Assembly (NCBI GenBank): GCA_024760525.1
Contig: CP060499.1
Coordinates: 2,687,501-2,751,500, forward strand
Direction of reading: 5' to 3'
Length of the DNA stretch: 64,000 bases
Source of the DNA: Nitrospira sp.
GTDB taxonomy: Bacteria; Nitrospirota; Nitrospiria; Nitrospirales; Nitrospiraceae
In this document: one piece after another, positions 25,411-34,395 of the stretch
Numbering within the stretch: position 1 is the first letter of the stretch
Layout of the letters: each line of letters begins with the position of its first letter
Program-made: the position numbers and the translations under genes
The notes under the pieces: generated by a model
What the model was told of the DNA's origin: nothing
What the model saw: only the letters and a program-made list of their open reading frames with translations
Database searches by the model: none

Positions 25411-26046
25411 TCATCGGCGAAGCGTCCGCACCGCTTCCGCGAGCGACTGCACATCGTTGCGTGACAAGGTGACGTCGATATCCAGGTATTGCTTGATGAT
25501 GGCATTGACCCGTCGAACCGCTTCGACGTTGGTCCGGTACTGATCGAAGGCCGTCAGATCCACCGCGGACGACGTCTGCGAATCTTTCGCGACACGCTGC
25601 TCGATCCGACCGATCAGTTCAGGAAGCTTTTGCAGGAGATTGTTCATGTCTCCCATACCTGCCTGAAAAATAACCTGCCCGGCGGGTCCCTTGCGCTCTG
25701 GAAGATTTTTCAGCCGAATCTCGTTGACCAGCGCGATGATCTCCGCCCCCAGCAGGTCGGCATCATCTTTGGCCAACTCGGGGTCGGCCACATCGGTCAG
25801 TTTGGGGTTGGTGGTGGCCCATTGCAGCGCCAAGTTGAGCTTGAGCCGAGTTTGAACGTAGCGATACCATTGCTGATGCCGCTCGGTCACGTTGCTGACC
25901 AACTCGCGGTACTCCTGCATCAGTCGTTCACTCTCGGCATAGGCCTGGTCTTTGGCGATCAAGGCTTGCTTGACTTCGGGCGGAGTGGCGCAACCGACAC
26001 ACAGCAACAGACTGAGTGAGGTAATAAAGATGTGCGCCGATCTCAT
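25411..26046 (-). CDS. Helical lipoprotein opening the five-gene operon
   Basis: 211 residues from the ATG at 26046, with AAGGAGG in front; an upstream start at 26094 is not signal-like. The leader ends in lipobox LLCVGC. The mature part is helical and charged (KDQAYAESERLMQEYRELVSNVTERHQQWYRYVQTRLKLN). Size and composition parallel the second operon lipoprotein, suggesting paralogous or partner subunits, though the sequences are not obviously alike. A sigma70-type promoter candidate lies ~90 bases upstream. Confidence 0.6.
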   Translation of the reverse strand: MRSAHIFITSLSLLLCVGCATPPEVKQALIAKDQAYAESERLMQEYRELVSNVTERHQQWYRYVQTRLKLNLALQWATTNPKLTDVADPELAKDDADLLGAEIIALVNEIRLKNLPERKGPAGQVIFQAGMGDMNNLLQKLPELIGRIEQRVAKDSQTSSAVDLTAFDQYRTNVEAVRRVNAIIKQYLDIDVTLSRNDVQSLAEAVRTLRR

Positions 26047-26132
26047 CGTGATTCCTCCTTCCGACTCATGCCGGAAACGATCATGCACGAACACGAGGTG
26101 CGTACTTACTGAATTCTTTTAAGGATGGCGCA

Positions 26133-26161
26133 AGGGTAGCGAGAGCAACAGACGAATGCAA
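26133..26161 (-). promoter_or_regulatory. Candidate sigma70 promoter of the lipoprotein operon
   Basis: On the minus strand TTGCAT (26156-26161) and TACCCT (26133-26138) are separated by exactly 17 bases, ~90 bases ahead of the operon's first ATG. The -10 is weak. Confidence 0.35.
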
Positions 26162-26220
26162 GAAAAATATCGGGCAATACGTACCTTACCCATATGTAGT
26201 TATTGGAGTGTAGGAGGCAC

Positions 26221-27420
26221 CTATTCAGAGCCTCCTTCCTTTGACATGCCGTCGAGAATTTCCTGGTAATAGGCATCCACCATCGCCGAGTGGACCCCCT
26301 CAACGATCACCAATTGCCGTTGGTCAAACGTATTGGCGCAGTACAAGTATTCGAGCCCCCGAGAAGCGCCGCGCTCGACATGCAGTTGTCGACCCTCCGG
26401 ACCTTCGTGCGTCATCTCTCTAGCGACTTCCCGATTGTCCAACTGCTCCCATGCAGCCTGGGCCGATGGCCAATGGTTTTCGTACAGCGGCGCGCGGGGA
26501 TCGGTGGCGACGGGCACAGCGTCCTGAGCGAATACTTGACCGCTATCCTGCTCCGGCCGCTCATCCCAAGCTGCAGCGGCCTGGCCCCCCTTCTGGATCA
26601 GATAGCATGGACCATCTTCCACCGCCTCTTCGATCGATCGGTATTGGATTGGAGTGGGAGTCTCAACCAGCTGTAATCCTCTGTGGGCCAAGGCGCGCTG
26701 AAAGGGCACTCGCCTGGCCAATTGTCGAGTTTTCTCGCTCGCGATTATCCGGCCGTTTGGGCGGAGAACCTCGCAGAGCCGATCGAGCCGAGCACCCAAC
26801 CCTGTCCGCCGTTCAAACGACGCCTGCTGTAACGCATTGCGTGCCCGCTCGAACGTTCGCCAACTTTGGCTCGGAAGACCGGGGTCGTGCTCGGCCTGTA
26901 ACAACGCGTGAGCCGTGAGGATGAGGTCATAGGCCCCTGGCAGAGGTTCGGCATCCGCATCGACACACTCGAAACGAAGGTTGTCCAGACCGAGTTCATG
27001 AGCCTTTTGTCGTGCAACCGTGAGAGACGCTGCTGAACGGTCGATCCCGACAAAGCTTCGATCACGAAAATGCCGGGCATAGAAGGTGGCCAGAACGCCT
27101 AGACCACAACCGAAATCGAGAATATTCTTCGCGTGCCCGAGCGATGCAATCGTCCGTCGCCCGATCGCTTCATAGTACTCATAGCGTTGGCTGTAGAGAA
27201 CCGGAAAGATCGTCGGATGCGCAGCGAGGTTGTAAAATGCAACTTCGTCATCGCGATCGCCTTTTCGTTTCTGTTCGACGCGTAAGGCCAGCAGCTTGAG
27301 ATTTTCCGATGAGAGGTGCCGTCTCTGCCACGCGAAGTACTCGCGGTCCGACGTGAAGTGCCTGAGCCCCCACCAGGCAAGATGCTCCCTAAGCGATCGC
27401 TGCAGGAAATCAGAGGCCAT
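26221..27420 (-). CDS. SAM-dependent methyltransferase
   Basis: 399 residues from the ATG at 27420 (a TTG 11 codons upstream lies inside a repeat copy and is less likely). Motif I is NILDFGCGLGVLATFYARHF, with an acidic residue in VGIDRSAA and motif at VDADAEPLPGAYDLILTAHAL, giving a class I Rossmann methyltransferase at ~80-230. The N-terminal ~70 residues (SDREYFAWQRRHLSSENLKLLALRVEQKRKGD) and the ~100-residue C-terminus are outside the core and unrecognised; the C-terminus could bind the substrate. Substrate unknown. Confidence 0.75.
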   Translation of the reverse strand: MASDFLQRSLREHLAWWGLRHFTSDREYFAWQRRHLSSENLKLLALRVEQKRKGDRDDEVAFYNLAAHPTIFPVLYSQRYEYYEAIGRRTIASLGHAKNILDFGCGLGVLATFYARHFRDRSFVGIDRSAASLTVARQKAHELGLDNLRFECVDADAEPLPGAYDLILTAHALLQAEHDPGLPSQSWRTFERARNALQQASFERRTGLGARLDRLCEVLRPNGRIIASEKTRQLARRVPFQRALAHRGLQLVETPTPIQYRSIEEAVEDGPCYLIQKGGQAAAAWDERPEQDSGQVFAQDAVPVATDPRAPLYENHWPSAQAAWEQLDNREVAREMTHEGPEGRQLHVERGASRGLEYLYCANTFDQRQLVIVEGVHSAMVDAYYQEILDGMSKEGGSE

Positions 27421-27428
27421 ATTACCGC

Positions 27429-27594
27429 GCTTGCTCAAAACGGTTGCCGGCAAGGCCGCTAGGAGTGAGAACCACGAGGCGTAACCTTCTTCACCCGCCC
27501 GCCCCGAACTGTCAGAGCAGCTCTCTCCCGTTGAGGGTACGTTGAGTGGTTCGAACGACTGAGCACGAAGCTGGCGAGCGTTTTCAGCGAGCGC
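27429..27594. repeat. Dispersed intergenic repeat, copy 3
   Basis: This is the most diverged copy. The left end TTGCTCAAAACGGTTGCCGG and right end GCTGGCGAGCGTTTTCAGCG match the terminal inverted repeats of the others, with AAGGCCGCTAGG and GGTACGTTGAG inside. Its right edge touches the complement of the proA stop codon (27595-27597), so on proA's strand the element starts immediately after the stop. Confidence 0.6.
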
Positions 27595-28962
27595 CTAGGG
27601 ACGTTTCAGCATGATGGCATCGAAGTACGTGTCGGGCACCGGGTGCGGTAATCGGAGCTGCCCCGCCCCAAACGCGACATACTTCTCACAGGTCAATTGT
27701 TCCAAGCCGATCGGTCCCTTTGCATGCAGCTTGCCCACACTCAGACCGACGTCGCATCCCAGACCGAAACTATCGCCTGCGTGCAGCCGCGTCGAGGCAT
27801 TCACGAGCACCGCGCTCGCATCGACTTCCCGCGTGAATCGCAGCGCGGATTCATAGCAGTTGGTGGCGATCCCCGCGGTCTGACATGCACCGTGCGCCGC
27901 GATATGTGCCAGCGCCTCATCGATATCCTCGACCATCTTGATAGCCAACACCGGACCGGCAAACTGAGTATGCCAATCCGCATCCGTCGCAGGAACGATC
28001 GACGTATGGCCCGTCATGGCCATCTGTCCCATGAGGGCGACCGTCTTGGGGCACGCACGCACTTCCACCTTGAATTGATCAAGCAGACGGTTGATCAACG
28101 GAGGTAAGAATTGCCGTCCGATGACCTGTTGCACCAACAAGGTATCCAAGGCATTGGAGGCTCCCGGTTGTTGCACTTTGGAGTTGATCACCAAATTCTG
28201 GGCAACCGGGATGTCGGTGTCTTCATCGACAAAAAATTGGGTGAGCCCTCCGTCATCACACAAGATCGGGACCTTCGCTTGCTCCGCAACTGCTTTCCGC
28301 AACCCTGCTCCACCGCGCACGATCATCGCGTCGAGGCTTTTGCCCGCACGCATCAGCTCGATCGCCACCTCCTTCTCTTGGCGGTCAATGAGCACCCACG
28401 CCCCTTGGGGTACGCCGTTTTCTGTCGCCGCCTCCCGTAACCGCACATCGATCGCTTGATGCGTCAAGCTCCATTCCGGAGCTCCGCGAAAGATACAGAG
28501 GTTGCCTGATTTGAGACAGAGCGCGATCGACTCCACCGTCACGAGCGGACTCCGTTCGGAAATCATGCCGACCACCCCGATGGGAACCCTGACCTTGGAT
28601 ACCTGCAATCCATCAGGACGCTCGTGTCGTGCTGTCACAGCGCCGACAGGATCCGGCAGGTCGGCGATGACATGCAGCCGCTCGACAATTTCCTTCAGAT
28701 GGTCGGTCGTCAGACGCACGCGGGCCACGGCAGCCTTCATCCGATTTTTGGCTTCGGCGCCATCAAAGGACTTCCCGACGGCATCGACCTCTTTCGCATT
28801 CACCGCCAGAATGGCTGACTCGTCGCCGGCAATACGGTCGGCCATGGCATGGAGCGCCCTTGACTTCACCGGACCCGGAAGCAGAGCCAGTCTTATCGAG
28901 ACCGCTCTGCAATCTTTCAATGCCCTATCGAGGTAGAGCTTTACCGGAACTTCAATCGCCAT
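27595..28962 (-). CDS. proA: Gamma-glutamyl phosphate reductase
   Basis: 455 residues, somewhat longer than the usual ~417. NADPH-dependent reduction of gamma-glutamyl phosphate in proline synthesis. Family features: GVVGMISERSPLVTVESIALCLKSGN near the centre, catalytic-Cys region (the VINSKVQQPGASNALDTLLV segment), and the SIVPATDADWHTQFAGPVLAIKMV and GLGCDVGLSVGKLHAKGPIGLEQLTCEKY blocks. In the catalytic segment the usual Cys of the aldehyde-dehydrogenase-like motif (Q-P-x-x-C-N) is read here as Q-P-G-A-S-N: worth checking. The rest is intact. Confidence 0.85.
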   Translation of the reverse strand: MAIEVPVKLYLDRALKDCRAVSIRLALLPGPVKSRALHAMADRIAGDESAILAVNAKEVDAVGKSFDGAEAKNRMKAAVARVRLTTDHLKEIVERLHVIADLPDPVGAVTARHERPDGLQVSKVRVPIGVVGMISERSPLVTVESIALCLKSGNLCIFRGAPEWSLTHQAIDVRLREAATENGVPQGAWVLIDRQEKEVAIELMRAGKSLDAMIVRGGAGLRKAVAEQAKVPILCDDGGLTQFFVDEDTDIPVAQNLVINSKVQQPGASNALDTLLVQQVIGRQFLPPLINRLLDQFKVEVRACPKTVALMGQMAMTGHTSIVPATDADWHTQFAGPVLAIKMVEDIDEALAHIAAHGACQTAGIATNCYESALRFTREVDASAVLVNASTRLHAGDSFGLGCDVGLSVGKLHAKGPIGLEQLTCEKYVAFGAGQLRLPHPVPDTYFDAIMLKRP

Positions 28963-29044
28963 AGGGGCCGCTTTTCGCGAGATAGGCCTTCCAAGGATTC
29001 ATTGCAATCAGCCCATCACCCTGAGACAATACTAGGGGCGTAGG

Positions 29045-29070
29045 GCGTGGGACTATAGCACGCATTTTTT
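29045..29070 (+). terminator. Hairpin followed by a T run
   Basis: GCGTG / CACGC stem with a nine-base loop, then ATTTTTT on the plus strand. It lies between divergent genes, in the leader of the following lipoprotein gene, so it may be an attenuator, or an unrelated hairpin. Confidence 0.3.
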
Positions 29071-29185
29071 CGACGAGTAAACAACGGTCAGCGGGTTGCG
29101 ATTCAGGCGGTTACAATTCGCTGCTCGAGATGGAAAATAGAAAATCGGTGAGCCGACTCGTGTTTGCGCAAAAAAAGGAGGGGTG

Positions 29186-30016
29186 ATGCGGTTTCTAGCA
29201 CAGGTGCACGTACGTGGTTTCAGCATGGCTCTCTGGATGTGCGTGGCGCTGTCGCTGGGAGCGTGCACTCCTCTCAAGCCCATGAATCCTCTGAATCCCC
29301 CGACACGAGCGACCCCTGAACAGGAAACCGAACGGGAACGGGAGAGCCAAACTCCCAAAGTGGTTCAAGTCCGTCCAAACGGGAGTAGTCCGCAACAATG
29401 TGTGGTCAATTTCGACGACGAGGCTGCGCTCTCACAAATCCTTGCCCAGGCTCGATCGACGCTCGCGTTCAAAACAGCCCGATCGCCGTCAGGACCACTG
29501 CAAATGTGTGATCCTTCCAAGCACAGCGACTGCTGGACCTACCGTCAGCGTTGTCAAAAACATGACATCAACATCGACAGCCTGGGCCAAAATCATTTTC
29601 ATTTGAGCATGGCAAGAGGAATCGAGTGTTACACCCTTCCGGACCCGGGAGACGGTCTCGGCCGTGGCTTCGGCAAACTTGTGGATTGGAAATGCACCGA
29701 CGTCGATTGGGCCAAGACGCCCAGAGTGCTCTCCTCTCACGACCAGAACCAGTGGGTTCGGGTCTGGGTCAGCAACGGCGAGAGTCATGCATCCACTTAT
29801 TTTGATATGGAGTCTATTCGCGTCCTGCCGGACACCCCGATCCAACTCTGGTTTCGGAAGCGCGACGGAACTTGGTGGTTCTGGCCGGAGTTGAACGCGG
29901 GAAGCACCTGGAATCTCCGTGAATGGACTCGCGATGTGTCGGAAGTTCGAGTGCGGGGAGCACGGGCGGGCCGTGCAAGCTCCTATATGATCGGGTCCGT
30001 CACCATTCGCGACTAG
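29186..30016 (+). CDS. Lipoprotein of unknown function
   Basis: 276 residues from the ATG at 29186 (a GTG one codon upstream; AAGGAGG precedes both). The leader ends in lipobox LGAC. A Pro/Glu-rich linker (~30-60) precedes a globular domain with six or more cysteines (CVVNF, MCDPS, DCWTYRQRC, GIECY, KCTDVDW) that could pair. The C-terminal half is beta-rich with many Trp (WVRVWV, WWFWP, WNLREW), like carbohydrate-binding or jelly-roll domains. No family recognised. Confidence 0.6.
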   Translation: MRFLAQVHVRGFSMALWMCVALSLGACTPLKPMNPLNPPTRATPEQETERERESQTPKVVQVRPNGSSPQQCVVNFDDEAALSQILAQARSTLAFKTARSPSGPLQMCDPSKHSDCWTYRQRCQKHDINIDSLGQNHFHLSMARGIECYTLPDPGDGLGRGFGKLVDWKCTDVDWAKTPRVLSSHDQNQWVRVWVSNGESHASTYFDMESIRVLPDTPIQLWFRKRDGTWWFWPELNAGSTWNLREWTRDVSEVRVRGARAGRASSYMIGSVTIRD

Positions 30017-30038
30017 ACAGGTCCGGTCGAAGCAACGC

Positions 30039-31358
30039 TCATCCTGTGGAATGAGAATCCGCAATCGTCGATGAGGCGGTGGACGACGTCCGGCGCTTGT
30101 GCTGACGAGCGAGCATAGCCGCGAGCCATGCCCAGGCCAGCATCAATGGCACCATCGCCCAGGCGATATGGGCGGTGGTGGCTCCGAGTGTCTTCACGCC
30201 GGTGACCAGCCAGGCGGTGGACGCATCTCCTCCGCGTGAGACGGCTGTGTCGATAAAGTTCTTCGCCTTGTACTTTTCTTCACGACTGACGATAGTAAAC
30301 AGCACTTCTCGCGACGGTTTGGACAACGCATATTCCCCCACCCTGCGCAGAACCGAAAAGACGACATAGACCACCAGCGTCGGCCACAGGGCGATCCCTA
30401 TAAACCCCATCACACTGACCGCCGGGAGAAAGAGCAGACCCGCTCCCAGCCCAAACCGGCTGATTACCCCCTTGGTAATGAATAACTGGGTCAGCCAGGT
30501 CAACAGATTGGTGACAAGATCCAGACTGGAAAAGAGACGCGTGCGAGCCTCCGGCTGATCGAGATATTCCGCCACCAAACGAGTCTGTTCAAAGTACAAG
30601 AAGGTTGCGGTCATGGTCAGCAGGGCCAGGTAGCCGCAGATCCCAAGTAAATAGGGCGAGGAGAATGTCAGACGGATTCCCGCCAGGAAGCTTCCCCTGA
30701 GAGGATCGCCCGGGTGCGGTTGATGGTGTTTCGACCGTTGCCGACTCCACTGGTCGAGCCGGAATATGCATCCCAGACACAACAACAGAAACGCCGTCGA
30801 GGCCAACATCAAGACCGGAACCGGGAAAACAGACGTGAGGCCTGTTGTCAGCAGCGGGCCGACTATCGCCCCACTGCTCCCTCCCGCGGCAATGACCCCG
30901 AACAGCCGCGCTCCCTGCTCAGGCGTAAAGATGTCGTCCATGAAACTCCAGAACACGGACACGACGAACAGATTGAACACCGACAGCCAGATAAAAAACC
31001 CACGGGCTACCCACTCCGGAGACACATGACTCGTCATCAACGCATAAAACGCAACCAGATTCGTGATGAAGAATGCGTAGACGGTCAACAGAAGCCGATC
31101 GCGCGTGTATCGGGCCGAGAGCCACCCGAAGAGCGGCGTGGCGGCAAGCATGGCCACAAAGGTCCCGGACATCATCCACGGGAGATTCTTCAGTCCTCCT
31201 TCAATGGCCATTTCGTCGCGAACGGGACGGAGAATGGAATACCCGCAAAGCAAACAGAAAAAATATGCAAAGGCCCAGGCCAACGGAACCAATTCTTCCC
31301 GTTTGGCACCAAGAGACTCCGCCCATCGAACAAGACTCGTCTGACTCGGTTCGCCCAT
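30039..31358 (-). CDS. ATP:ADP-antiporter-like / MFS membrane transporter
   Basis: 439 residues from the ATG at 31358. About 11-12 TM helices. The sequence SILRPVRDEMAIEGG in the first loop, the FWSFMDD segment and SKPSREVLFTIVSREEKYKAKNFIDTAVSRGGD near the C-terminus are typical of the bacterial NTP/NDP-antiporter-like family, which is distinct from the ordinary MFS. In free-living bacteria the substrate is not established. Divergent from ltaE with 92 bases between, a shared promoter region. Confidence 0.75.
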   Translation of the reverse strand: MGEPSQTSLVRWAESLGAKREELVPLAWAFAYFFCLLCGYSILRPVRDEMAIEGGLKNLPWMMSGTFVAMLAATPLFGWLSARYTRDRLLLTVYAFFITNLVAFYALMTSHVSPEWVARGFFIWLSVFNLFVVSVFWSFMDDIFTPEQGARLFGVIAAGGSSGAIVGPLLTTGLTSVFPVPVLMLASTAFLLLCLGCIFRLDQWSRQRSKHHQPHPGDPLRGSFLAGIRLTFSSPYLLGICGYLALLTMTATFLYFEQTRLVAEYLDQPEARTRLFSSLDLVTNLLTWLTQLFITKGVISRFGLGAGLLFLPAVSVMGFIGIALWPTLVVYVVFSVLRRVGEYALSKPSREVLFTIVSREEKYKAKNFIDTAVSRGGDASTAWLVTGVKTLGATTAHIAWAMVPLMLAWAWLAAMLARQHKRRTSSTASSTIADSHSTG

Positions 31359-31450
31359 GCGTGCCCAGTGTAGCAGGTGTGCTTTCGCCTGCAAGTGGCA
31401 TATCTGTTAGAATGCGGCGGGCCGTGTGGAATTCTCGGGAGACACACCAC

Positions 31451-32482
31451 ATGATTGATCTTCGTAGCGACACCGTCACGAAACCGACGGACGAGATGCG
31501 GAAGGCCATGGCGCGCGCCGAAGTCGGCGACGACGTGTATGGTGAAGATCCGACCGTCAATCGCCTTCAAGACATGGCGGCCAACCTGCTCGGCAAGCGC
31601 GTCGCGCTCTTTGTCCCCTCCGGAACCATGGCCAATCAACTGGCGATTCGGTCACAGACCCAGCCGGGGCAGGAGATTATCGTCGAAAGCAAGAGTCATA
31701 TCGTCCGTTACGAGCAGGGGGCGGCCGGGGCGCTGGCAGGCGTGCAGCTCCATTGGGTGGTCGGTGAGCGGGGAATCATGACCGCCGAGCAGGTGGAAGC
31801 CGCGATCAGGCCAAACGATCCGCACAGCATCATGACGGCGTTGATCTGCCTCGAAAATACACACAATGCCGGAGGCGGGACGATTTATTCCTTGTCCACG
31901 ATCGAAAGAATCCGCGCCATTGCCGTCAGGCATGGAATTCCCATGCATCTCGACGGAGCCAGGCTGTTCAATGCCGTGGCCGCGACGACGCTGCCCCCCA
32001 CGGTGTACGCACAGCACTTTGAAACCGTCTCGATCTGTCTCTCGAAGGGGCTGGGAGCTCCCGTTGGATCGCTGTTGATCTCAAACGACCAGCGAATCAT
32101 CGATCGCGCCCGACGCTTTCGGCGCATGTATGGAGGGGCCATGCGGCAAGCAGGCATTCTGGCGGCCGCCGGCATCTATGCCTTGGAGCGGCACGTCGCC
32201 CGCCTTAAGACCGACCACGACAATGCAAAAAAACTGGCTCGTCTGCTTCAGCAGATTCCCTCGATCCAGATTGCACCGCAGCACGTGGAGACCAATATCG
32301 TCATTTTCGATATCATCGACGAGCCGCGCTCTCCCGTCGAGTTAGTCGCTGCTCTGAAGGAGCAGGGGGTACTGATCAACGCGACTGGAGGGAAATCCTA
32401 CCGGGCCGTCACTCATCTCAACGTCACAGAGAAGCAGATCGACGAAGCCGCCGCCGTTTTTTCGAAAATCCTCACACGTTGA
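31451..32482 (+). CDS. ltaE: Low-specificity L-threonine aldolase
   Basis: 343 residues from MIDLRSDTVTKPTDEMR; longer readings upstream are antisense to the antiporter gene. PLP-dependent, fold type I: GDDVYGEDPTVNRLQ, SGTMANQLAIRSQTQPGQEII, the ENTHNAGGGTIYSL block, the HLDGARLFNA aspartate, and the PLP lysine in CLSKGLGAPVGS. Cleaves L-threonine/allo-threonine to glycine and acetaldehyde. All key residues present. Confidence 0.94.
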   Translation: MIDLRSDTVTKPTDEMRKAMARAEVGDDVYGEDPTVNRLQDMAANLLGKRVALFVPSGTMANQLAIRSQTQPGQEIIVESKSHIVRYEQGAAGALAGVQLHWVVGERGIMTAEQVEAAIRPNDPHSIMTALICLENTHNAGGGTIYSLSTIERIRAIAVRHGIPMHLDGARLFNAVAATTLPPTVYAQHFETVSICLSKGLGAPVGSLLISNDQRIIDRARRFRRMYGGAMRQAGILAAAGIYALERHVARLKTDHDNAKKLARLLQQIPSIQIAPQHVETNIVIFDIIDEPRSPVELVAALKEQGVLINATGGKSYRAVTHLNVTEKQIDEAAAVFSKILTR

Positions 32483-32552
32483 ACGTTGACACTCTATTTC
32501 ATGGCCCATAGAATGCCGGAGAGACACCGTCGTTTACTGTTGAAAGAAGATT

Positions 32553-33338
32553 ATGGATTCAAACACCACGACAAGCACCCCCACGCGAGACGAACTGAAT
32601 GCCGAGTTGGTCGAAATTCCGGAACCGCCGGAACAGCCGGAATCACCTTCCCCTCCCGGGTTTGAAGACAATGTCGAAATTGCCTTGCGACATGTGAAGG
32701 GCCGAAGGGGCGGCGATCTGGTCGGCGTCATACTCGTCGGGTCGGGCGCACGGAGAGCGCTCACTCCGCATAGCGATATCGATCTGATCGCTCTGGTCAA
32801 GGGAGAGGCCGACAGCCACGAGATTCTCCGCGTGGGCGAGCACCTGGCGGATATTCGCTATCGTGGATACCAAGCCATTGAAGACGACCTCGCCTATTCC
32901 CTGCGCCTTCCCTCGTTGCTTCGAAAAGGCCGAATTCTTTACGATTATGAGGGCGTCTGTGCGCAGCTGATCGAAAAAGTTCACCAGCGATTCCGCCAAG
33001 GCCCGCCGCCGGCTTCCATCAACGAACAGATTCGTCTCAAGGCCGAATGCTTCCATCTGTTGGGGAAAGCGCAGGATCTCCTAGAAAAGCCGGGAACGGC
33101 CCACTATCTATTGACGCTGTTCTACGAAGATTGCGTCTCGGCGTTTTTCCGGTTACGAGGGTTTTGGCTGGTCGCCCCGGTGGATGTTCATCGATTCATG
33201 TTTTCGCGTGAACCGGCGCTCGAGCACCTGGCGGGACAATTCCTGACGGCCACCACCCTCGCCGACAGGCTCAACTTTGGACGGCAATTTGCCGATCTCC
33301 TCTTTAAGGATGTCCCGAATCCTGCCCGCATCGACTGA
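32553..33338 (+). CDS. Nucleotidyltransferase-domain protein with helical C-terminus
   Basis: 261 residues. After a Pro/Glu-rich N-terminus, residues ~40-115 form a minimal nucleotidyltransferase: GSGARRALTPHSDIDLIAL has the G-S and D-x-D pair for metal binding. Residues ~145-255 are helical (NEQIRLKAECFHLLGKAQDLLEKPGTAHYLLTLFYEDCVSAFF), like HEPN-type or nucleotidyltransferase-substrate-binding helices joined in one chain. In other families this pairing is seen in toxin-antitoxin or antibiotic-modifying enzymes. Target unknown. The gene stands between ltaE and gnd. Confidence 0.65.
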   Translation: MDSNTTTSTPTRDELNAELVEIPEPPEQPESPSPPGFEDNVEIALRHVKGRRGGDLVGVILVGSGARRALTPHSDIDLIALVKGEADSHEILRVGEHLADIRYRGYQAIEDDLAYSLRLPSLLRKGRILYDYEGVCAQLIEKVHQRFRQGPPPASINEQIRLKAECFHLLGKAQDLLEKPGTAHYLLTLFYEDCVSAFFRLRGFWLVAPVDVHRFMFSREPALEHLAGQFLTATTLADRLNFGRQFADLLFKDVPNPARID

Positions 33339-33475
33339 CCGCGGGGATGCGCTGAACCGGGAGCCTCTACGCGAGGACCTTGTTCCCATGCGACGTGAGA
33401 AGAGCCACGCGTGCCCGTGAAGAGATCGACGGCCGCCGCACCCTCTGTACCCGACATTCATACCAAGGAGCGCTT

Positions 33476-34369
33476 ATGGAACTGGGATTTATCGGATTAG
33501 GCAAGATGGGGATGAACATGGTCACGCGCCTCCGGCGCGATCAGCACCGTGTGGTCGTCTATGATCGATCCAGTGAACTGATCAAACAGGCGGAAAGTCA
33601 CGGGTGTATCAGCTCGACGTCTCTGGCTGATCTTGTGAGTAAACTGAGTGCCCCCCGCGCCGTCTGGATCATGGTTCCGTCCGGATCCCCAACCGAAGAA
33701 ACCGTGGAGGCGGTGGCCGCGTTGCTAAAGCCCGATGACACCATCATCGACGGCGGCAATACACGGTTTCATGACGACGTGCGGCGTGCCGCCGAGTTGA
33801 AGAAGCGAGGCATCCACTACGTGGACGCCGGAACGAGCGGAGGTATCTGGGGGCTCACCGTCGGCTACTGCCTCATGGTGGGTGGCGAAGCGGCACCCGT
33901 CCAGCGGCTTGCCCCGGTCTTCAAAACCCTCGCCCCGGAGAACGGGTGGGCGCATGTCGGAGGGGTTGGAGCCGGGCACTATGTGAAGATGGTCCACAAC
34001 GGGATCGAGTACAGTATGATGCAAGGGTATGCGGAAGGGTTTGAGCTGATGTCGAAGAGCGAGTACAAGCTGGACCTGGCAAACATAGCCGACTTGTGGA
34101 TGCATGGAAGTGTGGTCCGATCCTGGCTCTTGGAGTTGGCTGCGGGCGCGCTGAAACAGGATCCCAAACTGGAACGCCTGAAAGGATATGTCCAAGACTC
34201 GGGTGAAGGACGGTGGATGATCGTCGATGCCATCGAGAAAGACGTGCCGGTTCCGACCTTGACGACCGCCCTCTTTACCCGGTTCCGTTCACGGCAAGAA
34301 GAATCGTTTACCGAAAAGATGCTGGCCGCCCTTCGCAACGCCTTCGGTGGTCATGCCGTCCGACGATAA
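33476..34369 (+). CDS. gnd: 6-phosphogluconate dehydrogenase, short decarboxylating form
   Basis: 297 residues from the ATG at 33476 (AAGGAG ahead), matching the short (YqeC/GntZ-like) class, not the 470-residue E. coli type. NAD(P)-binding GFIGLGKMGMNMVTRL at the N-terminus, IDGGNTRFHDD, then the substrate block VDAGTSGGIWGLTVGYCLMVGG and the catalytic Lys in GHYVKMVHNGIEY. It makes ribulose 5-phosphate, CO2 and NAD(P)H. It precedes zwf by 26 bases in a coupled pentose phosphate unit; no lactonase gene accompanies them here. Confidence 0.93.
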   Translation: MELGFIGLGKMGMNMVTRLRRDQHRVVVYDRSSELIKQAESHGCISSTSLADLVSKLSAPRAVWIMVPSGSPTEETVEAVAALLKPDDTIIDGGNTRFHDDVRRAAELKKRGIHYVDAGTSGGIWGLTVGYCLMVGGEAAPVQRLAPVFKTLAPENGWAHVGGVGAGHYVKMVHNGIEYSMMQGYAEGFELMSKSEYKLDLANIADLWMHGSVVRSWLLELAAGALKQDPKLERLKGYVQDSGEGRWMIVDAIEKDVPVPTLTTALFTRFRSRQEESFTEKMLAALRNAFGGHAVRR

Positions 34370-34395
34370 CTCCCGGCAGCATTGAGGAGGCCTTG

